Source: Streptococcus sp. 29892
GTDB taxonomy: Bacteria; Bacillota; Bacilli; Lactobacillales; Streptococcaceae
Direction of reading: 5' to 3'
Length of the DNA: 64,000 bases
NCBI RefSeq assembly: GCF_032594935.1
Contig: NZ_CP118734.1
Coordinates: forward strand, 1,516,001-1,580,000
Below are positions 1 through 8,115 of this stretch, piece after piece. How positions within the stretch are numbered: position 1 is the stretch's first letter; every line of letters starts with the position of its first letter. The notes under the pieces were generated by a model. The model ran no database searches and was not told where the DNA came from. It saw only the letters and a program-made list of their open reading frames with translations. The position numbers and the translations under genes are program-made.

Positions 1-250
1 CCACCGAACGCCCTGCCAACAATTCACCCAGGTGGTAAATCATCAAATCTGTGTCAAAGGCTAGTGGATGGTCATAATTGGTCAATATCCGTTCTTCAAA
101 GGTTAGGTGTGACTGATTCTTATAGTAAGAATCGTGTTCAATCATTGATATGCGAGCATTTGGGAAATTATCCAGAATGGCACGCGACACACTTGTCTTG
201 CCACCCCCAGATCCGCCGGTTACGCCAATAATAATGGGTTTCTGAGTCAT
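1..250 (-). CDS. udk: Uridine kinase, N-terminal part (runs off the left edge)
   Basis: Phosphorylates uridine and cytidine to UMP and CMP with ATP or GTP in the cytoplasmic pyrimidine salvage pathway. Reading leftward from 250, the protein begins [15 protein letters not shown] and shows the Walker A loop GGSGGGKTS, then MIEHDSYYK and the FDTDLM segment typical of Udk. About 83 codons are present and the rest lies outside the window. Three ATGs stand in tandem (256, 253, 250); AAGGAG at 257-262 is six bases from the third, so 250 is chosen. It is divergent from the oxidoreductase gene. Confidence 0.93.
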   Translation of the reverse strand, partial: MTQKPIIIGVTGGSGGGKTSVSRAILDNFPNARISMIEHDSYYKNQSHLTFEERILTNYDHPLAFDTDLMIYHLGELLAGRSV

Positions 251-276
251 CATCATCTCCTTCTATTTTCAATACT

Positions 277-301
277 ATTTTACCATGAAACATGGTATAA
301 T
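277..301. promoter_or_regulatory. Back-to-back extended -10 promoters for udk and the oxidoreductase gene
   Basis: A TGGTATAAT box (-10 at 296-301) faces right and a TGGTAAAAT box (-10 at 277-282) faces left. They share the palindromic centre CCATGAAACATGG. Neither has a good -35, but both have the TGn extension that can replace it. The two polymerase sites overlap, so the genes probably compete for initiation; that last point is inference. Confidence 0.5.
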
Positions 302-333
302 GGAAAGGATAACACATAAAGAAATGAGAATTT

Positions 334-1320
334 ATGCTAAATTTTGGAATTATTGGTACTTCAGACATCAGTCACAAGTTCATTTCCTCTGCTCATTTGA
401 GTAAATATCTTCAATTATCAGCGATATTTTCAAGAAAACTGGAAACTGCTATGTCATTTTCAACAAATTACGAAAATGTAAAATTATACACAGAATGGAT
501 AAAATTCCTTTCTACACCCATTGACTTGGTCTATATTGCCAGTCCAAATGCCTTGCATTTTGAACAAGCAAAATCTGTTCTCATGGCCGGCAAACACGCT
601 ATCGTTGAAAAGCCTATGGTGTCCACACCTCAAGAATTGGCCCAACTTCGTCAAATTGCCCAGGAAAATGGTGTCTTCCTATTTGAAGCAGCCCGCAATT
701 ACCACGAGGAAGCCATCGCTATTATTAGGGACTTCTTGAAGGATAAGACTGTTTGGGGTGCCAACTTCTCCTATGCCAAATATTCTTCTAAAATGCCTGA
801 CCTCTTGGCAGGACAGACCCCAAATATCTTTTCAACTGATTTTTCAGGCGGAGCCTTGATGGATCTGGGTGTCTATACCCTCTATACTGCCATTGGCCTC
901 TTTGGCAGACCAAATGCGGCTCGATACGCTGCCCACCAACTCCCTTCATCCATTGATTTGAATGGGACTGGGCAACTGATTTATGATGATTTTCTAGTAA
1001 GCATTCAGGCTGGAAAGAATATCACTAGCAATCTACCAAGTGAAATTTATACCAGTGAAGGCACCCTCACCCTCAACGCCTGCCAACATATCAGCTCTGC
1101 TGTTTTTACCAAACATGACGGTAGCCAACTTGTCCTTCCTATCCAAGCACAAGTAGATTCTATGCTGGAGGAGGTACAAGCCATTGCCCAAGTTATCCAG
1201 GCAGGCAATCACGACCTGGCTAATAAATGGCTGGATGTGGCTGAGGCGGTCCATCATACTCTCTACACCATGCGCCAAGACGCAGGAATAATTTTTAAGG
1301 CGGATACCCATGAAAACTAA
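334..1320 (+). CDS. Gfo/Idh/MocA family oxidoreductase
   Basis: Predicted NAD(P)-dependent sugar or cyclitol-type dehydrogenase of 328 residues, the usual length for the family. The N-terminal Rossmann motif GIIGTSDIS replaces the textbook GxGxxG with a looser GTS turn. The EKPM motif at about residue 93 supplies the conserved lysine, and a GGALMDLGVY segment lies in the C-terminal sheet domain. The substrate cannot be told from sequence. The Shine-Dalgarno is weak (GAGA). Its last 11 bases overlap the helicase gene start, so the two are probably co-translated. Confidence 0.85.
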   Translation: MLNFGIIGTSDISHKFISSAHLSKYLQLSAIFSRKLETAMSFSTNYENVKLYTEWIKFLSTPIDLVYIASPNALHFEQAKSVLMAGKHAIVEKPMVSTPQELAQLRQIAQENGVFLFEAARNYHEEAIAIIRDFLKDKTVWGANFSYAKYSSKMPDLLAGQTPNIFSTDFSGGALMDLGVYTLYTAIGLFGRPNAARYAAHQLPSSIDLNGTGQLIYDDFLVSIQAGKNITSNLPSEIYTSEGTLTLNACQHISSAVFTKHDGSQLVLPIQAQVDSMLEEVQAIAQVIQAGNHDLANKWLDVAEAVHHTLYTMRQDAGIIFKADTHEN

Positions 1321-2392
1321 TTTCCCAACTAGCTGGACTGACCAGTTGACTCAACTTGGCTTTGAGCATTTTACACCCATTCAAGTCCAAGCCTTCCAGC
1401 CAATCAGAACTGGCAAATCCCTATTGGCAATCAGTCCAACTGGTACGGGTAAGACCCTTGCCTACCTCTGGCCCAGCCTACTTGCACTGACACCAAAAAA
1501 ATCTCAACAATTGCTGATCCTGGCTCCCAATACAGAGTTGGCTGGTCAAATCTTTGATGTCTGCAAAACCTGGTCAGATACCATTGGTCTTAACGCCCAA
1601 CTCTTTCTATCTGGCTCTAGTCAGAAGCGTCAAATTGAGCGACTAAAAAAAGGACCCGAAATCCTAATTGGGACTCCTGGTCGTATTTTCGAGCTCATTA
1701 AATTGAAAAAAATCAAGATGATGAATGTTAACACTATCATTTTGGATGAATTTGACCAACTCTTCTCTGATTCTCAATATCATTTTGTGGAAAAGATTAT
1801 CGGCTATGTGCCACGTGACCACCAGTTGATTTACATGAGCGCAACAGCTAAGTTTGACCATCAAAAGATTGCTCAAGATATTGAAAGTATCGACTTATCT
1901 GAACAGAAATTGGACAATATCCAGCATTGCTATATGTTGGTAGACAAGCGTGACCGTTTGGAAACTCTACGTAAGTTTGCCAATATTCCAGATTTTCGTG
2001 CCCTTACTTTCTTCAATAGCCTGTCAGACCTTGGCGCCAGCGAAGATAAGTTGCTCTACAACGGTGTCAATGCTGTTTCCCTGGCCTCTGATGTTAATGT
2101 TAAATTCCGTAAGGTCATTATCGAGCGTTTTAAAAACCACGAACTCAATATCTTGCTAGCTACAGATTTGGTCGCGCGTGGGATTGATATTGATAATTTG
2201 GAATGTGTCCTTAACTTTGAAGTACCTTTTGATCAGGAAGCCTACACCCACAGGGCTGGACGAACTGGTCGCATGGGCAAGGACGGACTGGTCATTACCC
2301 TGGTTTCTAGCCCAAGTGAAGTCAAACAGTTAAAAAAATATGCAAATGTTCAAGAAGTTATCTTGAAGAACCAAGAACTATATAAAGTATAA
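1310..2392 (+). CDS. DEAD-box family ATP-dependent RNA helicase
   Basis: Cytoplasmic RNA helicase of 360 residues, short for the family because it ends soon after the RecA2 core and lacks a basic C-terminal tail. Visible motifs in order: Q-motif region GFEHFTPIQVQA, motif I SPTGTGKT, GTPGR (Ib), motif II DEFD in place of DEAD, SAT (III), ATDLVARGIDI (V) and HRAGRTGR (VI). The third position of motif II is Phe, a tolerated but uncommon variation. The ATG lies inside the 3' end of the oxidoreductase gene. Likely roles are RNA remodelling or ribosome assembly; the exact target is unknown. Confidence 0.88.
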   Translation: MKTNFPTSWTDQLTQLGFEHFTPIQVQAFQPIRTGKSLLAISPTGTGKTLAYLWPSLLALTPKKSQQLLILAPNTELAGQIFDVCKTWSDTIGLNAQLFLSGSSQKRQIERLKKGPEILIGTPGRIFELIKLKKIKMMNVNTIILDEFDQLFSDSQYHFVEKIIGYVPRDHQLIYMSATAKFDHQKIAQDIESIDLSEQKLDNIQHCYMLVDKRDRLETLRKFANIPDFRALTFFNSLSDLGASEDKLLYNGVNAVSLASDVNVKFRKVIIERFKNHELNILLATDLVARGIDIDNLECVLNFEVPFDQEAYTHRAGRTGRMGKDGLVITLVSSPSEVKQLKKYANVQEVILKNQELYKV

Positions 2393-2393
2393 G

Positions 2394-2419
2394 AAAAAGG
2401 AGGTCGAAACCTCCTTTTT
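2394..2419. terminator. Bidirectional terminator between helicase and pgdA
   Basis: A perfect 11-base-pair stem (AAAAAGGAGGT / ACCTCCTTTTT) with a CGAA tetraloop gives a U-run in both directions. It separates two convergent genes and touches the pgdA stop codon. Confidence 0.9.
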
Positions 2420-3818
2420 AATGTTGTGCTGGACCACTGGCTTCCTGATCATAATAAATATGTTGGGGATTGAGATTTGGTCCCAATAATTCTGTTATCG
2501 TCACTAGATTGTAGCCCTCAGATGTGAGGAACTGTAAGACAGGTTCCAAACTATTCACTGTCGGCTGACGGATATCATGCATAAGGATGATGCAGCCAGG
2601 ACAAGCTTGCTCTTTCACTCTTTCAAAAATGGCATGGCTATCTCGATTTGACCAATCCTCCGTATCTACATTCCAATAAATAGACGGTAATCCCATGGCA
2701 TCTACCACAGCCTGGTTGATGGCCCCATAAGGTGGTCTCACCATAGTAGGACGCTTCCCAATAGCTTTTTCAACGATAGCCTGTGTCAACTCAATTTCTT
2801 GCTGGACTTGCTCTGGAGACAGATGGGTCAAGTTGGAATGGCTCCAAGTATGGTTAGCAACTTCATGCCCTTCCGCTACCATCCGTTGTAAGATAGCTTC
2901 GTTCCCTTCTACTACACTTCCCAGTACAAAGAAGGTAGCCTTGACATTGTATGTCTTCAAGAGGTCCAAAATAACTGGTGTCGTTGCAGGGTTTGGTCCA
3001 TCATCAAAGGTCAAGGCAATCTGACGAAGAGCTTTTTTATCCACTTGATTCTGAGCAAAAAACTGATCATAATTGGCCTTGTCAACATCTGCCAGATAGT
3101 CCCCCTTCATTATCGGGAAGAAATCTGAAATAGCTAGTTCCAGACTAGCTGTCTTAAAGACTTCCTCAGACAATGCCAGAACCAACTGACTATTGGCATA
3201 ACTAAAAACGACTGTTTCCAAGTCTAGATTTTGAAACTCTGCAATAATCCTTGCTTTTTCCGCCTCATCCAAGCCTTGACTAGTCAATTTTTCCTGCAAC
3301 TTATGGACCATGATGGTCTTAGCAGCATTCAAGTCTAGAAACATATCTCCTAGGGTGAAGAGTTGCTGATCTTCTGTCAGCAAGACACGCTCTGGGGTAA
3401 CTTCTTCCTCTTTTTTTACTTGTAAGGGTTGGACAGCATACTGCTCACTATGGATCTCATGAGCCCGAACCTTCTTAAAATTGGTCTGTCCCTCCTTGGC
3501 ATGAACCACAAGGACATTTTTTATCTTGCCTGATGGCTTCTTATAGCCTAACTTATGACGGATATGTCCCACAATTTTTTGTTCTAGTTGGGTAATTCTC
3601 TGACCAGAGGGGTCTTTGGGTATGGTCGCAACCACATGGGTAGAACCGATATTCCCCTCCTCTAAATCAGATGCTTGTCCTTTCAGTACCAGTTCTTCTT
3701 TTTCTTTAATAAAATGCGTTAATTGCCAATCTTGGAAGTTGCGGTATAGATAAATACTTGCAACCACCATCATGGCTACTAGAAATGCATTCAAGAGAAG
3801 CCAAAACAACTTTTTCAT
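2418..3818 (-). CDS. pgdA: Peptidoglycan N-acetylglucosamine deacetylase (polysaccharide deacetylase)
   Basis: Membrane-anchored enzyme that removes acetyl groups from GlcNAc of peptidoglycan, which in streptococci confers lysozyme resistance. Residues 5-25 form a signal anchor. The extracellular part carries a NodB domain from about residue 266: TFDDGP near 270 (metal Asp), NHTWSH with His 323 and His 327 (metal ligands), RPPYG near 361, DTEDW and LMHD (catalytic His near 414). The region 40-260 is a Lys/Glu-rich stalk domain I do not recognise. The reading frame extends to 3845, but the promoter would then give almost no leader; 3818 follows an AAAAGGA sequence. Confidence 0.88.
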   Translation of the reverse strand: MKKLFWLLLNAFLVAMMVVASIYLYRNFQDWQLTHFIKEKEELVLKGQASDLEEGNIGSTHVVATIPKDPSGQRITQLEQKIVGHIRHKLGYKKPSGKIKNVLVVHAKEGQTNFKKVRAHEIHSEQYAVQPLQVKKEEEVTPERVLLTEDQQLFTLGDMFLDLNAAKTIMVHKLQEKLTSQGLDEAEKARIIAEFQNLDLETVVFSYANSQLVLALSEEVFKTASLELAISDFFPIMKGDYLADVDKANYDQFFAQNQVDKKALRQIALTFDDGPNPATTPVILDLLKTYNVKATFFVLGSVVEGNEAILQRMVAEGHEVANHTWSHSNLTHLSPEQVQQEIELTQAIVEKAIGKRPTMVRPPYGAINQAVVDAMGLPSIYWNVDTEDWSNRDSHAIFERVKEQACPGCIILMHDIRQPTVNSLEPVLQFLTSEGYNLVTITELLGPNLNPQHIYYDQEASGPAQH

Positions 3819-3853
3819 TTTATATTCATTCCTTTTCATATTCACCTTATACT

Positions 3854-3882
3854 ATAATATAGGTTTATCGTCTTTCTGTCAA
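3854..3882 (-). promoter_or_regulatory. Sigma-A promoter of pgdA
   Basis: On the minus strand TTGACA (3877-3882) is followed after exactly 17 bases by TATTAT (3854-3859). The implied start is near 3847, which supports the downstream pgdA start codon. Confidence 0.75.
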
Positions 3883-3933
3883 GCATATCAAAAATTGTTC
3901 AACCCTCAAAACGAATATTCTTCCTGTTCATAG

Positions 3934-3962
3934 AAAAAAAAAGACTGCCGAGGCAATCTTTT
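3934..3962 (-). terminator. Terminator of gloA
   Basis: Read leftward: a seven-to-eight-pair stem (AGATTGCC / GGCAGTCT with one G-U pair) followed by eight Ts, just after the gloA stop codon. Confidence 0.75.
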
Positions 3963-3966
3963 AAGC

Positions 3967-4350
3967 TTAATCAGCACGGATGACTTCTACACGGTAGCCA
4001 TCTGGATCTGTCACAAAATAGTAGCGACCTGGACTACCTGGCAAGCCCTTAATGTCTGTAGTTGGATAGCCCAGCTCCTTATGCTTGGCATTGTCCCCCT
4101 CCAAATCATCGGAAGAAAGGGCCAGGTGTGAGAAACCATCTCCTACAATATAAGGACCGTGATCATAGTTATAGGTCAACTCAATCTCAAAGTCATCACC
4201 ATCAAGTGCCAAGTAAACCAAGATAAACTTGTGCTCTGGATAGTCTTTGCGACGAGTTTCTTTAAATCCGAAAGCTTCCTCATAAAATTTTTGTGAAGCT
4301 TCTAAGTTTTCAACACGCAAGCAGGCGTGCAACATTTTCTTACTAGCCAT
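3967..4350 (-). CDS. gloA: Lactoylglutathione lyase (glyoxalase I)
   Basis: Metal-dependent isomerase that converts the hemithioacetal of methylglyoxal and a thiol to S-lactoylglutathione, detoxifying a glycolytic by-product. The 127-residue single VOC domain carries the four expected ligands: His in LHACLRVEN, Glu in FEIELTYN, His in GFSHLAL and Glu in YRVEVIRAD at the C terminus. Two ATGs are in tandem; 4350 lies six bases after GGAG and gives the family-typical start MASKKML. It sits beside the glycolytic gene gpmA but has its own terminator. Confidence 0.9.
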   Translation of the reverse strand: MASKKMLHACLRVENLEASQKFYEEAFGFKETRRKDYPEHKFILVYLALDGDDFEIELTYNYDHGPYIVGDGFSHLALSSDDLEGDNAKHKELGYPTTDIKGLPGSPGRYYFVTDPDGYRVEVIRAD

Positions 4351-4422
4351 CATAAACTCCTTTTGCCTGTTAATAGTCTAAGTATATCATATTCTTAGTA
4401 AAAAAACTTCTGATTAGTATGC

Positions 4423-4448
4423 AAAAACACCTGAGCAAGCTCAGGTGT
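4423..4448 (-). terminator. Terminator of gpmA
   Basis: A perfect ten-pair stem (ACACCTGAGC / GCTCAGGTGT) with a two-base loop at the centre, followed leftward by TTTTT. It lies just beyond the gpmA stop. Confidence 0.88.
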
Positions 4449-4455
4449 CAATGGA

Positions 4456-5148
4456 TTATGCTTCCAAGTAGTACTCTTTCACAATGTTCAAGTTTTCATC
4501 CAATTCGAAAACAAGTGGTGGGAAATTTGGAATTTCCACGTCCATGATTTCGTCATCAGACAAGCCTTTGATGTGTTTTACAAGGGCACGAATAGAGTTA
4601 CCGTGTGCACCTACGAATACGTTTTTACCATCTTTCAAAGCTGGAGCAATCTTGTCTTCCCAGAATGGAAGTGCGCGCTCAAGCGTTACTTTCAAGTTTT
4701 CTGCATCTGGGATAACAGAACCGTCAAGGTGAGCATAACGACGGTCAGTGTGCGCTGAATGCTCATGATCCTTAGCCATTTCTGGTGGCAAAGTATCATA
4801 AGAACGACGCCAGATGTGAACTTGATCATCACCAAATTCTGCTGCTGCTTCAGCCTTGTTCAAGCCAGTCAAACCGCCGTAGTGACGCTCGTTCAAACGC
4901 CATGATTTTTCAACTGGTACCCACAATTGATCTGCAGCTTCAAGAGCCAAGTTTGTTGTCTTGATAGCGCGTTTCAATACTGATGTAAAAGCAAGATCAA
5001 ATTCAATACCTGCTTCTTTGATCAATTTACCAGCATCGATTGCTTGTTGAGTACCTTTTTCAGACAAATCAACATCAGCCCAACCAGTGAAAAGGTTAGC
5101 TTTGTTCCATTCAGACTCACCATGGCGAGCAAAAACCAATTTTACCAT
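4456..5148 (-). CDS. gpmA: 2,3-bisphosphoglycerate-dependent phosphoglycerate mutase
   Basis: Interconverts 3- and 2-phosphoglycerate in glycolysis. At 230 residues it has the normal length. The phosphohistidine motif ARHGESEWN places the catalytic His at residue 9; further hallmarks are [18 protein letters not shown] and the second catalytic His in [18 protein letters not shown] precedes the ATG by a normal distance. It is transcribed alone between a terminator and a divergent intergenic region shared with the thiolase gene. Confidence 0.97.
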   Translation of the reverse strand: MVKLVFARHGESEWNKANLFTGWADVDLSEKGTQQAIDAGKLIKEAGIEFDLAFTSVLKRAIKTTNLALEAADQLWVPVEKSWRLNERHYGGLTGLNKAEAAAEFGDDQVHIWRRSYDTLPPEMAKDHEHSAHTDRRYAHLDGSVIPDAENLKVTLERALPFWEDKIAPALKDGKNVFVGAHGNSIRALVKHIKGLSDDEIMDVEIPNFPPLVFELDENLNIVKEYYLEA

Positions 5149-5317
5149 TTATGGATTCTCCTTTATATTTTGAGGTCTCCCTCTTATACTTCTCTATTTT
5201 ACACGAAAATGAAAAAAAATGCTAGCTTTTCCACAATCTGTTTACGCTTTCATTCACTTACATGTAAATTCAGTCTGTAGACCTATCTTTCTTCTTATGA
5301 AAAAAAAATAAAATCAT

Positions 5318-5325
5318 GGTATAAT
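5318..5325 (+). promoter_or_regulatory. Extended -10 promoter of the thiolase gene
   Basis: TGGTATAAT (-10 at 5320-5325) lies about 48 bases before the thiolase ATG. No clear -35 is visible at 17 bases, so the TG extension is probably important. Confidence 0.55.
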
Positions 5326-5373
5326 AGTTGGGCTGAACACGACAGTTCAAAACGATACCATATAGGAGTTATC

Positions 5374-6558
5374 ATGCAAAAAGTAGCTATCGTGTCTGCC
5401 TACCGTTCTGCCATTGGCAGTTTCGGAGGTAGTCTAAAAGATATAAACATTGCTGATTTGGGGGCTCAAGTCCTTGAAGCAGCCCTACAAAATAAACACA
5501 TCCCAGCTGACCTTATCGACGAAGTAATCTTTGGTAACGTCCTTTCTGCTGGTCACGGACAAAATATTGCTCGCCAGATTGCTCTCAAGGCTGGACTTCC
5601 AGAAACCACCTCAGCCTACTGTGTTAATAAGGTTTGTGGCTCTGGACTAAAATCAGTCCTCCTGGCCGCCCAATCCATCCTACTAGGCGACAACGATGTA
5701 GTTGTTGCCGGAGGCATTGAAATCATGAGCCAGGCTGCCTACCTATCCAAATCCAGCCGTTTTGGCAGCAAATTTGGTCATATCAGCTTAGAAGATTCCA
5801 TGCTGACAGACGGTCTGACAGACGCCTTCAATGACTACCACATGGGCATTACGGCGGAAAATGTTGCCGAACGCTACCAAATCAGTCGTGAAGCACAAGA
5901 TGCCTTTGCCTACGCTAGTCAAGAAAAGGCTGCCAAAGCTATTACGGAAGGTCGCTTCGCAGATGAGATTATTCCTATTAAGCTTCAAAGTAGAAAAGGT
6001 GAAAGTATCTTTGACCAAGATGAATATCCTCGTCTGACCCCACTTGATAAATTAGCAACACTTCGACCTGCCTTCAAAAAAGACGGTACGGTTACAGCTG
6101 CCAATGCCTCAGGTATCAATGATGGCTGCGCAGTCCTTGTGCTTATGTCGGAAGAAAAAGCAAAGCAACTGAACATTGAACCACTAGCCTATATAGAAAG
6201 CTATGCAACCAGTGGTCTAGACCCTACTCTTATGGGCATGGGGCCAGTAACTGCGAGCAAAAAAGCTCTTGAAAAAATCGGTAAAACTGTAGAAGATATT
6301 GACTTGTTCGAGTTGAACGAAGCCTTCGCAGCCCAGTCCATTCCAGTTGTCGAACAATTAGGGGTTGAACCCATTAAAGTCAATGTCAACGGTGGTGCTA
6401 TCGCACTTGGTCATCCAATCGGAGCTAGCGGCAGTCGGATTTTGGTGACCCTCATCCACGAACTCATCAAGCAAGACAAAGAACTGGGACTATGTGCCCT
6501 CTGTATCGGTGGCGGTCAGGGAATTTCCCTCATCGTATCCAATGCAGAAAAACAGTAA
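5374..6558 (+). CDS. Acetyl-CoA C-acetyltransferase (thiolase)
   Basis: Condenses two acetyl-CoA molecules to acetoacetyl-CoA. The 394-residue protein shows the nucleophilic Cys 88 in VNKVCGSGLKS, the ASGINDG and ELNEAFAAQ signatures, the activating His near 347 in ALGHPIGASG, and the second catalytic Cys near 377 in ALCIGGGQG. A good Shine-Dalgarno (AGGAG) precedes the ATG. It lies 28 bases before mvaS on the same strand, so the biosynthetic direction feeding HMG-CoA synthase is the natural reading rather than fatty acid breakdown. Confidence 0.93.
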   Translation: MQKVAIVSAYRSAIGSFGGSLKDINIADLGAQVLEAALQNKHIPADLIDEVIFGNVLSAGHGQNIARQIALKAGLPETTSAYCVNKVCGSGLKSVLLAAQSILLGDNDVVVAGGIEIMSQAAYLSKSSRFGSKFGHISLEDSMLTDGLTDAFNDYHMGITAENVAERYQISREAQDAFAYASQEKAAKAITEGRFADEIIPIKLQSRKGESIFDQDEYPRLTPLDKLATLRPAFKKDGTVTAANASGINDGCAVLVLMSEEKAKQLNIEPLAYIESYATSGLDPTLMGMGPVTASKKALEKIGKTVEDIDLFELNEAFAAQSIPVVEQLGVEPIKVNVNGGAIALGHPIGASGSRILVTLIHELIKQDKELGLCALCIGGGQGISLIVSNAEKQ

Positions 6559-6586
6559 ACGATCACTTGTAAACAAAGGATAAATT

Positions 6587-7741
6587 ATGAATATCGGTAT
6601 TGATAAAATCGGCTTTGCGGCACCCGATTATGTTTTAGATTTGGCTGATTTGGCCCAAGCCCGCAACATTGATCCCAATAAATACAAAGTTGGACTTCTC
6701 CAGTCAGAAATGGCTGTCGCACCTGTTACACAAGATATTGTCACTCTTGGCGCCCAGGCTGCCGCAGCTATTTTGACCGAAGAAGATAAGCAAACCATCG
6801 ACATGGTCATCGTCGGTACAGAATCAAGCGTCGATCAAAGTAAGGCTGCTGCTGTATCCATCCACGGTCTGCTCGGTATCCAGCCCTTCGCTCGTTCCAT
6901 CGAGATGAAAGAGGCTTGTTATGGAGCTACTGCTGGACTAAGCTTAGCCAAGAGCCACATCGCTCAATTCCCTGAATCAAAAGTCTTGGTGATTGCCAGC
7001 GACATTGCCAAGTATGGAGCAGCTTCTGGCGGTGAACCAACTCAGGGCGCTGGAGCTGTTGCCATGTTAGTTACAGCAAATCCACGCATTTTGGTCCTCA
7101 ACAATGACAATGTCTGCCAGACCCGCGACATCTATGACTTCTGGAGACCAAACTACGACAAGTACCCTCGTGTTGACGGTCGCTTCTCTACTGAGCAATA
7201 CACTGACTGCTTGACCACGACCTTTGCCTACTACCAGAAGAAAACTGGCAAGGCCTTGCAGGATTTTGCAGCCATGTGCTTACACATTCCTTTCTCTAAG
7301 CAAGGGCTCAAAGGTTTGCAAGCCATTGCTGAAGATGAAGAAACCCTCAACCGCTTGACAGAACGTTTCCAAGAAGCTATCGTCTACAACAAGCTTGTCG
7401 GCAACATCTACACTGGCTCTATCTTCCTTTCTTTCCTTTCTCTTTTGGAAAATAGCAGAGCGCTCAAGGCAGGGGAGCAAATCCTCTTCTATAGCTATGG
7501 TAGCGGTGCTGTCTGTGAAATCTTCAGCGGTCAGCTGGTGGATGGTTTCCAACATCAATTGGAAGAAAACCGCTTAGAAAACCTCAACCAACGCAAAAAA
7601 ATCAGTGTTGAAGAATACGAAAATATCTTCTTCCAAGAAATCATCCTAGACGAAACAGGTACGGCTATCGACCTACCTGTAGACCCAACACCATTTGCCC
7701 TTATCCAAGTAGATAAGCACAAACGTATCTATCGTAAATAA
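6587..7741 (+). CDS. mvaS: Hydroxymethylglutaryl-CoA synthase
   Basis: Condenses acetyl-CoA with acetoacetyl-CoA to HMG-CoA, the first committed step of the mevalonate route to isoprenoids. The 384-residue length fits bacterial enzymes. Catalytic Cys 111 is in IEMKEACYGATAG, the general-base Glu 79 in IVGTESSVD, and a His near 233 in CLHIPFSKQG. The segment YGSGAVCEIFSG near residue 305 is also typical. The thiolase upstream supplies its substrate and mvaA downstream uses its product, after an unusually long gap. Confidence 0.96.
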   Translation: MNIGIDKIGFAAPDYVLDLADLAQARNIDPNKYKVGLLQSEMAVAPVTQDIVTLGAQAAAAILTEEDKQTIDMVIVGTESSVDQSKAAAVSIHGLLGIQPFARSIEMKEACYGATAGLSLAKSHIAQFPESKVLVIASDIAKYGAASGGEPTQGAGAVAMLVTANPRILVLNNDNVCQTRDIYDFWRPNYDKYPRVDGRFSTEQYTDCLTTTFAYYQKKTGKALQDFAAMCLHIPFSKQGLKGLQAIAEDEETLNRLTERFQEAIVYNKLVGNIYTGSIFLSFLSLLENSRALKAGEQILFYSYGSGAVCEIFSGQLVDGFQHQLEENRLENLNQRKKISVEEYENIFFQEIILDETGTAIDLPVDPTPFALIQVDKHKRIYRK

Positions 7742-7749
7742 GCATTTTA

Positions 7750-7780
7750 CCTATCATTCATTGGAATAATGAATGATAGG
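7750..7780. repeat. Perfect hairpin after mvaS
   Basis: Thirteen perfect base pairs (CCTATCATTCATT / AATGAATGATAGG) with a GGAAT loop, starting nine bases after the mvaS stop. No U-run follows, so it is not a standard intrinsic terminator. It could protect the mRNA 3' end or be a processing site. Confidence 0.7.
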
Positions 7781-7918
7781 CTGATTGAATTTCCAGCACA
7801 CTTTTCACAGTTGCGTCAACATCTCAGCGCAGTGGTTGATTGACAGATTTATTCGTGTTACCACACTCTAAATCTGACCATTTCGACTGTTGCGAACAAT
7901 GTTCGCTCTATTTCCAAC

Positions 7919-7945
7919 TTCCAACTGTCTCCCAGACAGTTGGAA
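7919..7945. repeat. Hairpin inside repeat copy A
   Basis: Twelve perfect pairs (TTCCAACTGTCT / AGACAGTTGGAA) with a CCC loop. A second small palindrome, GCGAACAATGTTCGC, lies just before it at 7892-7906. Both are absent from copy B. Confidence 0.75.
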
Positions 7946-7957
7946 CTATGCGGGGGC

Positions 7958-7990
7958 GGGCTAAAATAGTCCAGTAGACTATTTTAGCCC
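7958..7990. repeat. Long perfect hairpin inside repeat copy A
   Basis: Fourteen perfect pairs (GGGCTAAAATAGTC / GACTATTTTAGCCC) around the loop CAGTA. It is absent from copy B at the equivalent place and looks like a discrete inserted module. Confidence 0.8.
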
Positions 7991-8055
7991 GAGCCTATTG
8001 TTTGGAAGCGAGGAAAACTCTTTTCTATCAGTCAAGTTCTTTCCCGCTCCCCAAA

Positions 8056-8090
8056 ACGGCGCCCTTTGGCTCTCATCCAAGGGCGCTTTT
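8056..8090 (+). terminator. Terminator or attenuator before mvaA
   Basis: An eight-pair GC-rich stem (GCGCCCTT / AAGGGCGC) with a 12-base loop, followed by TTTT. It lies 26 bases before the mvaA ATG, so it either ends the mvaS transcript or attenuates read-through into mvaA. Confidence 0.6.
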
Positions 8091-8115
8091 CGTTAGAAAT
8101 TAGAAAGAGGAAACC

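Larger units (their letters stand above)
7806..8052 (+). repeat. Dispersed repeat, copy A (with inserted modules)
   Basis: The block from CAACATCTCAGCGCAGTGG through CAGATTT.TTCGTGTT..CACACT and AAATCTGACC, then GCGGGGGCGGG, then ACTCTTTT and TCAAGTTCTTTCCCGCTCCC, recurs in the same order on the opposite strand at 24667-24805. Copy A differs by two extra modules, each built around a hairpin (7892-7945 and 7958-8013). It fills most of the 374-base mvaS-mvaA gap and holds no credible gene. Confidence 0.8.
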
